Assembly (NCBI GenBank): GCA_050247435.1
Contig: JBFWUF010000037.1
Coordinates: 27,215 to 91,214, forward strand
Length of the DNA: 64,000 nucleotides
DNA from: JAJVID01 sp050247435
Lineage (GTDB): Bacteria; Acidobacteriota; Blastocatellia; RBC074
Reading direction: 5' to 3'
Shown: piece after piece, positions 18,385-26,705 of the stretch
How positions within the stretch are numbered: the stretch's first letter is position 1
Layout of the letters: each line of letters begins with the position of its first letter
Program-made: the position numbers and the translations under genes
The notes under the pieces: model-generated
The model's input: the letters and a program-made list of their open reading frames with translations, nothing else
Told to the model about the DNA's origin: nothing
Databases searched by the model: none

Positions 18385-18768
18385 AATGGGGTTAGTGTGC
18401 CAATCAAAGCCTTTAAACAAGGTCGTGAAGCTAACAGAAGCGTTTTTCCTTGTCAAACTTTGATACGGCAACAAACATTAGCGCGGCCTCCGGGCTGATT
18501 GGCGGCTTTTCAAGCTTTAAAATTAACGCTGGCTTGACGCGATTTGCGCGGCTCGCGTACACTTCGCCCACGTCAAACCTTCCAACTCGGGTTAGCCGCA
18601 AGAACTTAAGCGTGTGAGCGCGCGCTTCGAGAACTTTGACAGACTGGCCGGGAAAATTGTCGGCGAAAAGGGCAAGCAATCGGTTCGCCCGCGTTCTGAC
18701 AACGAAATCCCAACTGCGATTTTAAAGATGGGGCCGGCTTGGCCATCACCGAGAGGAGAGAAAACCTT
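18385..18768. other. Divergent intergenic region
   Basis: 384 bp between the divergent lipoprotein and GWxTD genes. It presumably holds both promoters. One candidate plus-strand promoter is at 18534-18563. Reading frames across it have no codon or motif support. Confidence 0.5.
18534..18563 (+). promoter_or_regulatory. Candidate sigma-70-type promoter for the GWxTD gene
   Basis: TTGACG (18534-18539) and TACACT (18558-18563) are separated by 18 nt. This would leave a leader of about 200 nt before the ATG at 18769. Supported only by motif similarity. Confidence 0.25.
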
Positions 18769-20466
18769 ATGCAACACCGATTTTTCAAACGGACATTTGC
18801 CCGCCGCACGGCGATGTTTCTGATTCTCGCCTTGTCACTCTCTTCATTTGCCATTCCTTCTCTGACCGCTTTCGCCCAGGACGAAAAGCAGGACAAGAAG
18901 AACGAGGAGAAGGAGAGACAAAAGAAAAGGAGAAAGGCCCAGGAGGAGAGCGTCAAGAGCGTTTACAAACGATGGAAGGACGAAGACGTCCGCTGGATCA
19001 TCACCGATGAAGAGCGTAAGACGTTCGATTCGCTCAAGACCGACGATGAGCGCGAACAGTTCATCGAGCAGTTCTGGCTCCGCCGCGACCCCGATCCCGA
19101 CACCGACGTCAACGAATACCGCGAGGAGTATTACCAGCGTATCGCCTACGCCAATGAGCATTACACCAGCGGCATCCCCGGATGGAAGACCGACCGCGGA
19201 CGCATCTACATCATGTTCGGCAAGGCCGATCAGATCGAATCGCACCCGTCGGGCGGCAGCTACGACCGTCCCGCCTGGGAAGGCGGCGGTTCGACATCAA
19301 CCTATCCGTTTGAAATCTGGTGGTATCGCTACATCGAGGGAGTGGGTTCGGACGTCGAGATCGAATTCGTTGACCCGACCGGTTCCGGCGAATACCGCAT
19401 TGCGCGCAGCCCGAATGAAAAAGACGCGCTGCTCTACACGCCGAACGCGGGTTTGACGCTTGCCGAACAACTTGGTCTGTCGTCGAAAGCCGACCGCATC
19501 GCCTACGGCATGTTCGGCGCGAATGGCCAGGGGAACCAGATGTTTGGTCAGCGCGCCAAAGACAATCCGTTTGAAAAACTCGACCTGCTCGCCAGATTGC
19601 AACGTCCGCCGAAAGTCAAATTCAGCGACCTGGCCGCGCTCGGAGAATCCGAACTGCCGAAACCCAGCTTCGATGTGCTCAGCGCGGGCTTGAACATCAA
19701 TCTATTGCGCGTGACCGATAGCGCCGTGCTGACTTCGTTCACCGTCCAGATGGAGAACGAAGACCTGGTTTACAAGGAGATCGGCGGATTGCCGCAGGCG
19801 GCGATCAACATATACGCGAAGATCACCAACGTCGCCGGACGCCGCGCCGGGTTATTCGAGGACGTCGTCACTTCGAGCTACACTCCCGAAGCGCTCACCA
19901 TCGGCATGCAACAGAAGTCGGCCTATCAGAAAAACATCGTGCTGCCGCCGGGCAATTACAAGATTGACCTGGTCGTGCGCGACGTGAACAGCGGCAAAAC
20001 CGGCGTCATCAAGCAGGGCTTCGTCGTTCCGAGATATGAGGAGGGCAAGCTTTCGACTTCGACGCTGATCATGGCTTCGAGGATCGAGCCGCTCAACGGG
20101 CGTCTGCCGAGCGGCCAGTTCGTGCTCGGATCGCTCAAAGTGATTCCGAACGCGACCGGTGAGTTCAAACAGGATCAAACGCTGGGCGTTTACATGCAGG
20201 TTTACAACGTCGCGATTGACCAGGCCACGTTGCGGCCAAGCGTGGATATCGAGTACGTGATCACGCAAAGAGACAAAGAAATCATGCGGATCAAGGAAGA
20301 CGGCAAGAACGGACTGAGCACGATCAATAGCCAGCAGATCACGCTGGCGCGCATGGTTTCGCTCAAGAACTTCAAGCCGGGCTTTTACGATGTCCAGGTG
20401 ACGGTCAAGGACAACGTCGCCAACCAGATGGTCACGACGGACAAAGACACCTTCCAGGTGAAGTAG
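18769..20466 (+). CDS. Secreted GWxTD-domain protein
   Basis: The start at 18769 follows GAGAGGAGAG. The product is 565 residues with a signal peptide ending near AFAQ and a very charged Lys/Glu segment (about residues 37-65). The GWxTD domain is clear: GWKTDRGRIYIMFGKADQIE, followed by an aromatic run PFEIWWYRYIEG and IEFVDPTGSGEYRI. The C-terminal half looks like beta-sandwich repeats (TSFTVQMENEDLVYKEIGG; KPGFYDVQVTVKDNV). This architecture is found mainly in Acidobacteria and Bacteroidetes-type genomes and has no established function. Probably periplasmic or surface exposed. Confidence 0.85.
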   Translation: MQHRFFKRTFARRTAMFLILALSLSSFAIPSLTAFAQDEKQDKKNEEKERQKKRRKAQEESVKSVYKRWKDEDVRWIITDEERKTFDSLKTDDEREQFIEQFWLRRDPDPDTDVNEYREEYYQRIAYANEHYTSGIPGWKTDRGRIYIMFGKADQIESHPSGGSYDRPAWEGGGSTSTYPFEIWWYRYIEGVGSDVEIEFVDPTGSGEYRIARSPNEKDALLYTPNAGLTLAEQLGLSSKADRIAYGMFGANGQGNQMFGQRAKDNPFEKLDLLARLQRPPKVKFSDLAALGESELPKPSFDVLSAGLNINLLRVTDSAVLTSFTVQMENEDLVYKEIGGLPQAAINIYAKITNVAGRRAGLFEDVVTSSYTPEALTIGMQQKSAYQKNIVLPPGNYKIDLVVRDVNSGKTGVIKQGFVVPRYEEGKLSTSTLIMASRIEPLNGRLPSGQFVLGSLKVIPNATGEFKQDQTLGVYMQVYNVAIDQATLRPSVDIEYVITQRDKEIMRIKEDGKNGLSTINSQQITLARMVSLKNFKPGFYDVQVTVKDNVANQMVTTDKDTFQVK

Positions 20467-20490
20467 AGTCAACTGCGGTGTAATCGCCGG

Positions 20491-20533
20491 CCATATTTCA
20501 TATCTCATATCAAATATTACATATGAAATATGG
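20491..20533. repeat. AT-rich perfect inverted repeat
   Basis: CCATATTTCATAT (20491-20503) is the exact reverse complement of ATATGAAATATGG (20521-20533), with a 17-nt spacer. No T run follows, so it may be a protein-binding site or a dispersed palindrome rather than a terminator. Confidence 0.6.
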
Positions 20534-20606
20534 TTGGGACGCCGCTGCCGACGGATATTTGACGGAACATTACGCCGCATAATTTCTGCTTGAGCGCTTA
20601 CAACAT

Positions 20607-20660
20607 GGAATGGGGAATGTTGAGAGACTGCGGAAAGTTTCATTCCCCCATTCCGTTTTT
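20607..20660 (+). terminator. Probable intrinsic terminator
   Basis: GGAATGGGGAATG (20607-20619) pairs with CATTCCCCCATTCC (20641-20654, one bulged C) and is followed by GTTTTT. The loop is about 21 nt. It lies 140 bp after the GWxTD stop. Confidence 0.5.
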
Positions 20661-20775
20661 CATCGTTTGAGGCGTAGAATATCCCCCGCCCTTGCCCGCA
20701 AAATCCCCCTCAAGCTCCGACTCCCGCGGGCCTCGTTGCTCCGCCCCAGATTCAAAATCATCATCGAGGTCACCT

Positions 20776-21657
20776 ATGTCAATCTCCACTCATCGCGTAA
20801 ATGTTTTGTTGGCAGCGTTGATAATTCCATTGATCGCCGTCTCCGTCTTAGCGCAAGGCAGAAAGCTGATTGACGAGGATTGGTACGGCGATGTGAAAAA
20901 AGCACTGTCCGATCATTACACCGGAAAAAAAGTGCGGTTGAAATTGCCGATCCCGGCCACGCGGCACGGACTTGAAATGGTTGACGGCGCGGTACAAAGA
21001 GAAGCCACGAAAGAGGCGCCGCAATTTTCCGCGCAGATCGGCGATGAGCTGACTATCAAATACTTCAAAGTCAGCGACAGCAGCGTGGAAGTCCTGCTCG
21101 ACAAGAATGAGCCTCCGCGAAAAAGCAGGTTTCCAAGCCTGTTCGGGCCGAGGCAGCCCCGCATCAGCCTGCAGTTTTCCCACGAGCTTTCGTCGAAAGA
21201 CCTGACCATCGAGAACCTCAACCGCTTCCTTTCTCCAGCAGTGGATGTAACGACGCTCGCCACAACGCCGGCCGAGAACAATTCAAATTCGGCGGCCAGT
21301 AGCGAGACGCCGAGTCAGCAGCCGGAACCACAACCGATCCAAAAATCCGGCCAACAATCCGAAGGCCAGAAATCAGAGGCGGCGCAAGCGGAACTGAACC
21401 TGCCGACGCCGGACATAGTCGCGGATTTGCCTGTTGTCGGGCCGAACGTCGGCGAGTTTACGGTCGAATGTTCCGTGCGTGGAGCGCGGGTCTACATTGA
21501 CGGGTCGTACAGCGGCTCCGCGCCGCGCACGCTCAGATTGCGCGCTGGATTTCACACCATCCTTGTTTTGAGCGCGGGGTATGAGAACTGGGAACGCAGG
21601 TTGTACATTCCCGGAGCCAAGATTTCCGTTGCGCGCGCGGAGTTGCAGAGAAACTAG
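20776..21657 (+). CDS. Secreted PEGA-domain protein
   Basis: From the ATG at 20776 the product is 293 residues with a signal peptide ending near VLAQ. An N-terminal globular part of about 140 residues (DEDWYGDVKKALSDHYTGKK) is followed by a low-complexity Ser/Gln/Pro/Glu linker (about residues 160-220). A C-terminal PEGA-like domain follows, with RGARVYIDGSYSGSAPRTLR then LRAGFHTILVLSAGYENWER. PEGA domains are small beta modules of surface proteins and kinase ectodomains. Function otherwise unknown. Confidence 0.75.
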   Translation: MSISTHRVNVLLAALIIPLIAVSVLAQGRKLIDEDWYGDVKKALSDHYTGKKVRLKLPIPATRHGLEMVDGAVQREATKEAPQFSAQIGDELTIKYFKVSDSSVEVLLDKNEPPRKSRFPSLFGPRQPRISLQFSHELSSKDLTIENLNRFLSPAVDVTTLATTPAENNSNSAASSETPSQQPEPQPIQKSGQQSEGQKSEAAQAELNLPTPDIVADLPVVGPNVGEFTVECSVRGARVYIDGSYSGSAPRTLRLRAGFHTILVLSAGYENWERRLYIPGAKISVARAELQRN

Positions 21658-21671
21658 ATGCGGAGGGATGG

Positions 21672-21704
21672 AGAGACAGAGAGAGGTTCAAGCCCTCTGT
21701 CTCT
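21672..21704. terminator. Hairpin between convergent genes
   Basis: AGAGACAGAG (21672-21681) pairs with CTCTGTCTCT (21695-21704), followed by TTGTCC. It lies between the convergent PEGA and endonuclease V genes and could act in both directions. Confidence 0.5.
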
Positions 21705-21725
21705 TTGTCCCGCTGTCTTTCTATC

Positions 21726-22403
21726 TCAGCGATCGGCGACTCTCAACTGATTGACGAGCAAATGGGCTTGCCGCGTCGGCTCTGGCTGACGATATTTTCC
21801 TGTTGAGCGCAACACCAAATCCACCGCTGAATCCATGTCTATCAAATGTCCAGGTGAAACATAGACTGGAGAGACCTTGCTCTTCGTTCGCAGCGCAACG
21901 CCCACCTGTTCGCCTCGATCAACTAGAGGCGCCTGGCTTCCCGCTTCGAGTCCGAGTTCGCCGTGTCTGCCCACCAGAATACTTTTAGCGCAACCGATGG
22001 CCGGCCAATCAAGCAGCACGCCGGTGTGACAGGCGATGCCGAAACGGCGCGGGTGCGCGATTCCCTGCCCGTCCAGCATCAACACGTCCGGTTTCGTTTT
22101 GAGTTTCTCCCAGGCTTCGAGCACGGAAGGAGTTTCACGGAAGCTGAGCAATCCTGGCACGTAGGGAAATTTCGTGGCGCTGCGGACGCCTGCGGATTCG
22201 ATGATCCGCAAATCGGGAAGGCTGAGAACAACTATGCCGGCGTAGACAATCTCGGAGAATTTATTGAACGAGATGTCAGCGCCGGCGATTGTGTGGACTT
22301 TGCGCGCCAGAGGCTCGATCCGAACCAGATTGCGCAACTGCTTCTGAACTTCGACGGCTTCGCCGGGAGTCAGGTCCCAACTGTGCAACGATGACGAAGG
22401 CAT
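21726..22403 (-). CDS. nfi: Endonuclease V (deoxyinosine 3'-endonuclease)
   Basis: The 225-residue protein matches Nfi along its length: TIAGADISF with the first catalytic Asp, YVPGLLSFRE (the strand-separating PYIP-like wedge with catalytic Glu), MLDGQGIAHPRRFGIACHTG with the second Asp, and PTRQAHLLVN near the end. Endonuclease V cuts DNA (and in some organisms RNA) one phosphodiester 3' of inosine during repair of deaminated adenine. It is 12 bp downstream of the FKBP gene on the same strand. Confidence 0.92.
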   Translation of the reverse strand: MPSSSLHSWDLTPGEAVEVQKQLRNLVRIEPLARKVHTIAGADISFNKFSEIVYAGIVVLSLPDLRIIESAGVRSATKFPYVPGLLSFRETPSVLEAWEKLKTKPDVLMLDGQGIAHPRRFGIACHTGVLLDWPAIGCAKSILVGRHGELGLEAGSQAPLVDRGEQVGVALRTKSKVSPVYVSPGHLIDMDSAVDLVLRSTGKYRQPEPTRQAHLLVNQLRVADR

Positions 22404-22415
22404 ACTGGCTAGCGT

Positions 22416-22847
22416 TTAAGCCGCAATCTCGACCAGCGTCAAAGAGAAATGCAACGGCTCGCCCGCGAGCGGATGATTCGCGTCGAGCGTGACCGTCGTG
22501 TCCGTGAGATCGGTGATGACCAGTGGAATGCTCCCCTGAGGAGTCTGCATCTCTATCCCCATACCGACCTCCGGCTCGACGCCGCTGAGATTGAACTGGC
22601 CGCGGTCAATGGTCTGAACCAACTCTTCAATCCGCTCTCCGTAAGCCTGCTCCGGCTCGATGACGACGTCTTTTGTCTCGCCGATCTGCATTCCCACCAA
22701 AGCCTGATCGAACCCGGGGATGACCTGCTCCGCGCCGACGGTGAACGCCAGCGGCTCCGCGCCTTCGGATGAATCGAAGACTTCTCCAGTGGCGAACTTG
22801 CCCGTGTAATGAACCTTCACTGTGTCACCCTTTTTGACTGTAGACAT
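22416..22847 (-). CDS. FKBP-type peptidyl-prolyl isomerase, SlyD-like
   Basis: The 143-residue protein has the FKBP start (VKKGDTVKVHYTGKFATGEV, FDSSEGAEPLAF) and GAEQVIPGFDQALVGMQIGE, then an inserted-in-flap segment (YGERIEELVQTIDRGQF) typical of SlyD-like FKBPs that combine prolyl isomerase and chaperone activity. The His-rich metal-binding tail of E. coli SlyD is absent. An AAAGGAAA lies ahead of the ATG. It shares a strand and short gap with nfi. Confidence 0.9.
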   Translation of the reverse strand: MSTVKKGDTVKVHYTGKFATGEVFDSSEGAEPLAFTVGAEQVIPGFDQALVGMQIGETKDVVIEPEQAYGERIEELVQTIDRGQFNLSGVEPEVGMGIEMQTPQGSIPLVITDLTDTTVTLDANHPLAGEPLHFSLTLVEIAA

Positions 22848-22978
22848 TTGATTTTCCTTTCACCGTTGAAATGCTTACGCTCGTGAGCATCGCACAGCGT
22901 TAGTCAAAAATCCAGCAGGCCGAATTTCAAAGCTTCAACGCTTGAAAACATCAAGCGATTGTCTTATGAACGTCGGTG

Positions 22979-23935
22979 ATGAAAGCGTTACGCCTTGAAA
23001 ATAACAAATTGCGATTGGCTGATCTGCCGATCCCTCGCCGCGAGGATGAAGCTCTGGTGCGAATGATCATGGCTGGAATCTGCAACACGGACATCGAGAT
23101 CGTGCGCGGCTACGCGGCTTTCAACGGCGCGCTCGGTCATGAGTTTGTCGGCGTCGTCGAGGATTCTCCAGAAAGATCACAAATCGGGCGCCGGGTCGTG
23201 GGCGAAATCAACACTGGCTGCGGCCAATGCGATCTTTGCCGCGCGAACGATCCGCGCCACTGCCTGAATCGAACCGTGCTCGGCATTCGCGGGCGCGACG
23301 GAGCCTTCGCTGAGTATTTAAGCCTGCCGCCGCAAAATCTGTTGACCGTGCCCGATGGCGTCAGCGACCGGCAGGCAGTCTTCACCGAACCCTTGGCCGC
23401 GGCCTGCGAAATTCTCGATCAGGTTGAGATCAACGGCGCTCATCGTGTGGCCATCATCGGCGACGGCAAGTTGGGGCAGTTAATTTCGCGCGTTATCGCA
23501 ACCACCGAATGCGACCTGACTTTAATCGGCAAACACGCCGGCAAGTTGGAACTTGCGGCGCGCGCCGGAATCAAAACAGCAGAACTCGACGCGCTTGAAA
23601 TTGACCCGGCATCTCGGTTCGATTTTGTGGTTGAAGCGAGCGGTTCAGCGAGTGGCTTGCGATTGGCGCTGGATTTAGTCCGGCCACGCGGCGCAATCAT
23701 CATCAAATCAACTTTTCACGGTGCGGTCGAGCTAGACACTTCCAAAATCGTCGTTAATGAGATCAGCGTGATCGGGTCGCGCTGCGGGCGTTTTGAAAAC
23801 GCGCTCCGGCTGCTTGAATCGGGCAAAGTGGACGTTGAGCCGCTGATCGCGCGTGAATACAAATTGGCCGACGGCGTTGAGGCGATAGCCGAAGCCGAGC
23901 GGCCAGGAACTCTAAAAGTCCTATTGACGAATTAG
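22979..23935 (+). CDS. Zinc-dependent MDR-family alcohol dehydrogenase-like protein
   Basis: From the ATG at 22979 (a GTG lies one codon earlier) the product is 318 residues. It has the catalytic zinc region (MAGICNTDIEIVRGY, GALGHEFVGVV), the structural zinc Cys quartet in CGQCDLCRANDPRHC, and a Rossmann NAD(P) site (VAIIGDGKLGQLISRV). This is a medium-chain dehydrogenase; the substrate may be an alcohol or sugar alcohol. It heads a run with an alpha/beta hydrolase (3 bp gap) and a site-2 protease (57 bp). Confidence 0.85.
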   Translation: MKALRLENNKLRLADLPIPRREDEALVRMIMAGICNTDIEIVRGYAAFNGALGHEFVGVVEDSPERSQIGRRVVGEINTGCGQCDLCRANDPRHCLNRTVLGIRGRDGAFAEYLSLPPQNLLTVPDGVSDRQAVFTEPLAAACEILDQVEINGAHRVAIIGDGKLGQLISRVIATTECDLTLIGKHAGKLELAARAGIKTAELDALEIDPASRFDFVVEASGSASGLRLALDLVRPRGAIIIKSTFHGAVELDTSKIVVNEISVIGSRCGRFENALRLLESGKVDVEPLIAREYKLADGVEAIAEAERPGTLKVLLTN

Positions 23936-23938
23936 CCT

Positions 23939-24586
23939 ATGACCTCAACTTACCCGGCAGGAAATCTTTTCATCTCCGCGCCGCACGGGCGGCTGGAAGC
24001 GATCTATCGCCCGAAGAACAATCAGGCCGAGCGAGTCGCGCTTGTCCTGCATCCGCACCCGCTGCACGGCGGCACGATGCACAACAAGGTAGTTTTTCGC
24101 GCGGCGAAGGCGTTGAACGAATGCGGCTTTGAGGCGCTCCGATTCAATTTTCGCGGCGTCGGACAGAGCACGGGCGAATACGATGAAGGACGCGGCGAAT
24201 GCGACGACGCGCGGATCGCGCTCGACTACCTGATCGAAAGCCAGCCGAACGCGCGCGAAGTCATCGTCGCCGGGTTTTCATTCGGCTCGATTGTCGGATT
24301 GAAAGTCGGATGTTCGGATGAACGCGTGGACAGCCTTGTCGCCATTGGCGCGCCCGCGCGAATGAGCAACCTGGATTTCATCAGTCGTTGCGCAAAACCG
24401 AAACTCTTCGTCCACGGAGTTGAAGACGACATTGCGCCGCTCGCGCCGCTCGAAGAGTTTCTGGCCACTCTGCCTGCGGACAGCAATTTTCGGATCGAGC
24501 GGATCACGGGCGCGGGCCATTTCTTCGACGACCAGGCTGTTGAATTGATGCAAGCCATCAAGGATTTCGCCGGCAAAAGTTCCTAG
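23939..24586 (+). CDS. Alpha/beta hydrolase
   Basis: The 215-residue protein begins with the HPHPLHGGTMHNK oxyanion-loop stretch seen in a family of small bacterial alpha/beta hydrolases, then FNFRGVGQSTGEYDEGRGE. The nucleophile elbow is VIVAGFSFGS (Ser), the acid is likely in HGVEDDIAPL and the His in ITGAGHFF. The natural substrate is unknown; esterase or acyl-peptide activity is plausible. It starts 3 bp after the dehydrogenase stop, so co-transcription is nearly certain. Confidence 0.85.
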   Translation: MTSTYPAGNLFISAPHGRLEAIYRPKNNQAERVALVLHPHPLHGGTMHNKVVFRAAKALNECGFEALRFNFRGVGQSTGEYDEGRGECDDARIALDYLIESQPNAREVIVAGFSFGSIVGLKVGCSDERVDSLVAIGAPARMSNLDFISRCAKPKLFVHGVEDDIAPLAPLEEFLATLPADSNFRIERITGAGHFFDDQAVELMQAIKDFAGKSS

Positions 24587-24643
24587 CGGCAAAAGATTCG
24601 CTTCAAACGTTCCGGCTTCTGCTATCATCCTTCACGAGGCGGT

Positions 24644-25825
24644 ATGAAGTTAAAGCAGTTTCAACTCGCGCGTATCTTCGGCATCCCGTTGATCATTGAT
24701 TACAGTTGGCCGCCAGTAGCCATGTTGCACATCTGGCTGGTGTCGAATTTCTGGATGGTCGCTGAAGTCCGCCCCCCGCTCCCGCTTTGGCACAATCTGT
24801 TGATGGGAACGATCATCACCGCTCTCTTCTTCGCCTCCGTGCTGATTCACGAACTGTCGCACGCTCTCGTGGCCAGAACGGAAGGCCTCCGCATTCACGA
24901 CATTCAACTGCACATCTTCGGCGGATGGGCGCGATTGGCGGGAGAGCCGCCGACGCCAATGGCTGAACTGCGCATCGCCGTCGCAGGCCCGGTAAGTTCG
25001 TTCCTGCTGGCGATCTTCTTTTGGCTATGGCTGTTCGCGGTGCAAATCTTGAGCGCCGGGTCGCATGAAGCGAGAGCCGCCGCCGCCGCGTTTCTCTATC
25101 TCGCCGCGGCCAACCTGTTTCTGGCAATGTTCAATCTGCTGCCCGGTTTGCCGCTGGACGGCGGCAGGGCGTTGCGCGCCATCCTGTGGCACAGGCGTAA
25201 AGATATTCTCTCGGCCACACGCACAACGATGAAACTCGGCGTGTGGCTGGCTTACCTGCTCATCACTTACGGACTGTTACTGGCAGCGTTCGCGGCCGTG
25301 CGCGGAAAATTGTGGCAGGAATTCGTAGCGGCGGTCTGGCTGGTGATTCTCGGCGTGTTTTTGAAATCAGCGGCGGAAAACGATTACCGCCATCACGAAC
25401 AACTATTCGCCATCGAGCAAGTCCAACAGCATGATCGCAAGCAGTGGGAAGGCAGCGGCGCAGTCGGCGAGGTGATGCAATCGCCCGCCATGAGCGTATC
25501 ACCGGAAATATCTGTCGCGGAATTCATTGATCAAATCCTCACGGCTCACCGTCACACCATTTTTCCCGTGGCGCGCGACGGACGGTTGCACGGCATCCTC
25601 TCGCTCGTCAAACTGCGCGAAGAGCCGCGCGAGAAATGGGAGAAACTGACCGTCGGCGAGGTGATGGAGCCGATAGATGAATCACTCTTCATCACCGTCC
25701 GTGCCTCGGTCGAGCATGCCCAACGTAAATTGAAAATGAACAGCCTGGGATTTTTAGCCGTAATTGATCAGGACGGTTATCTGATAGGTCATCTCAACGC
25801 AAAGGACTTGGAAAAAGCCGCGTGA
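24644..25825 (+). CDS. Site-2 protease (M50) with CBS domain pair
   Basis: The 393-residue membrane protein carries the zinc protease motif HELSH (in LIHELSHALVARTEG) in a transmembrane helix and the second ligand in NLLPGLPLDGGRALRAI, as in rhomboid-unrelated S2P family enzymes. About six hydrophobic helices span residues 12-235. Two CBS domains follow (GEVMQSPAMSVSPEISVAEF; VGEVMEPIDESLFITVRASV), which usually bind adenine nucleotides and gate activity. Family members cut membrane-anchored regulators such as anti-sigma factors. Confidence 0.88.
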   Translation: MKLKQFQLARIFGIPLIIDYSWPPVAMLHIWLVSNFWMVAEVRPPLPLWHNLLMGTIITALFFASVLIHELSHALVARTEGLRIHDIQLHIFGGWARLAGEPPTPMAELRIAVAGPVSSFLLAIFFWLWLFAVQILSAGSHEARAAAAAFLYLAAANLFLAMFNLLPGLPLDGGRALRAILWHRRKDILSATRTTMKLGVWLAYLLITYGLLLAAFAAVRGKLWQEFVAAVWLVILGVFLKSAAENDYRHHEQLFAIEQVQQHDRKQWEGSGAVGEVMQSPAMSVSPEISVAEFIDQILTAHRHTIFPVARDGRLHGILSLVKLREEPREKWEKLTVGEVMEPIDESLFITVRASVEHAQRKLKMNSLGFLAVIDQDGYLIGHLNAKDLEKAA

Positions 25826-25879
25826 GAGATGAAATACGCCGCCTCCAAAATCTGCATGAAACAAATTTATCGGCGATGG

Positions 25880-25908
25880 TTGACGGGTAAAAGTCCTTTG
25901 GCTAATAT
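25880..25908 (+). promoter_or_regulatory. Probable sigma-70-type promoter of the tRNA gene
   Basis: TTGACG (25880-25885) and TAATAT (25903-25908) are separated by exactly 17 nt. The leader then contains a small perfect hairpin (GCCCTTG/CAAGGGC, 25915-25930) before the tRNA at 25968. Confidence 0.55.
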
Positions 25909-25964
25909 GGCCTCGCCCTTGCACAAGGGCAACGTTCTCGACCATTAGGAAATTAACCGCTTGA

Positions 25965-26041
<77 letters not shown>

Positions 26042-26226
26042 CTCTCTCTCTCAAACACTTCAGACAAAGGTTCATACTCTAAGTTTCTCGCGCTTCACCA
26101 AGCGTCGCGGTAGGCGATGCAACTGGCAAATTTCTCCGAGCTATTGCAGAATTGCGGCTTGATTATGCCAGTCTGATTGCGCTGATAAGGCGTCAAGCCT
26201 TTCTTCTTGAGCAAAACGGGTCAGCT

Positions 26227-26685
26227 ATGACAACGACAGGATCGCAGATCGGCCAGTTGGCGCCGGAGATTGATCTCCCGGACGGCAATGGCGAAAGGTG
26301 GACTCTGAGCGGCGCGCGGGGCAAAGTCGTCGCGCTGTTTTTCTACCCCGGCGATGAGACTCCGGTCTGCACCAAACAATTGTGCAGCGTGCGTGACAAC
26401 TGGTCGCGTTATCAACAAACGGGCGCCGAAGTCGTCGGCGTCAACACCGATTCGATTGAAAAGCATCGCGGTTTCGCGGCGAATCACGATCTGCCGCTAC
26501 GGCTGCTTTCAGACCCTGAAGGCAAAACCGTGCGCAATTACGAGATGAGAAGCCTGATCGGCACACGACGCGGCGTGGTCATAATCGGCAAAGACGGCGT
26601 CATTCGTTTTCGCAAAGTTGTGTTGCCGATCTTCCGACCGAGTGACGACGAAGTTCTAGACGCCATAAACGAGGCGGCAAAATAA
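26227..26685 (+). CDS. Peroxiredoxin (BCP/PrxQ-type thioredoxin-dependent peroxidase)
   Basis: From the ATG at 26227 the product is 152 residues. The active-site region FYPGDETPVCTKQLCSVRD has the peroxidatic Cys and a second Cys five residues on, the CxxxxC pattern of atypical 2-Cys BCP/PrxQ enzymes. The PxxxTxxC core is conserved. These enzymes reduce hydrogen and organic peroxides with thioredoxin. It is followed 20 bp later by the GAF-PP2C phosphatase gene. Confidence 0.9.
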   Translation: MTTTGSQIGQLAPEIDLPDGNGERWTLSGARGKVVALFFYPGDETPVCTKQLCSVRDNWSRYQQTGAEVVGVNTDSIEKHRGFAANHDLPLRLLSDPEGKTVRNYEMRSLIGTRRGVVIIGKDGVIRFRKVVLPIFRPSDDEVLDAINEAAK

Positions 26686-26705
26686 TCCCCAGAGCTGTTT
26701 TTGAT

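Larger units (their letters stand above)
20467..20775. other. Intergenic region with two hairpins
   Basis: 309 bp between the GWxTD and PEGA genes. It has an AT-rich perfect inverted repeat (20491-20533) and a second hairpin with a T run (20607-20660). No gene is supported here. Confidence 0.6.

Noticed and set aside
18431..18679. 82-codon minus-strand frame upstream of the lipoprotein gene
   Set aside because: No ribosome binding site, no family character, and located in a divergent promoter region; kept as unlikely.
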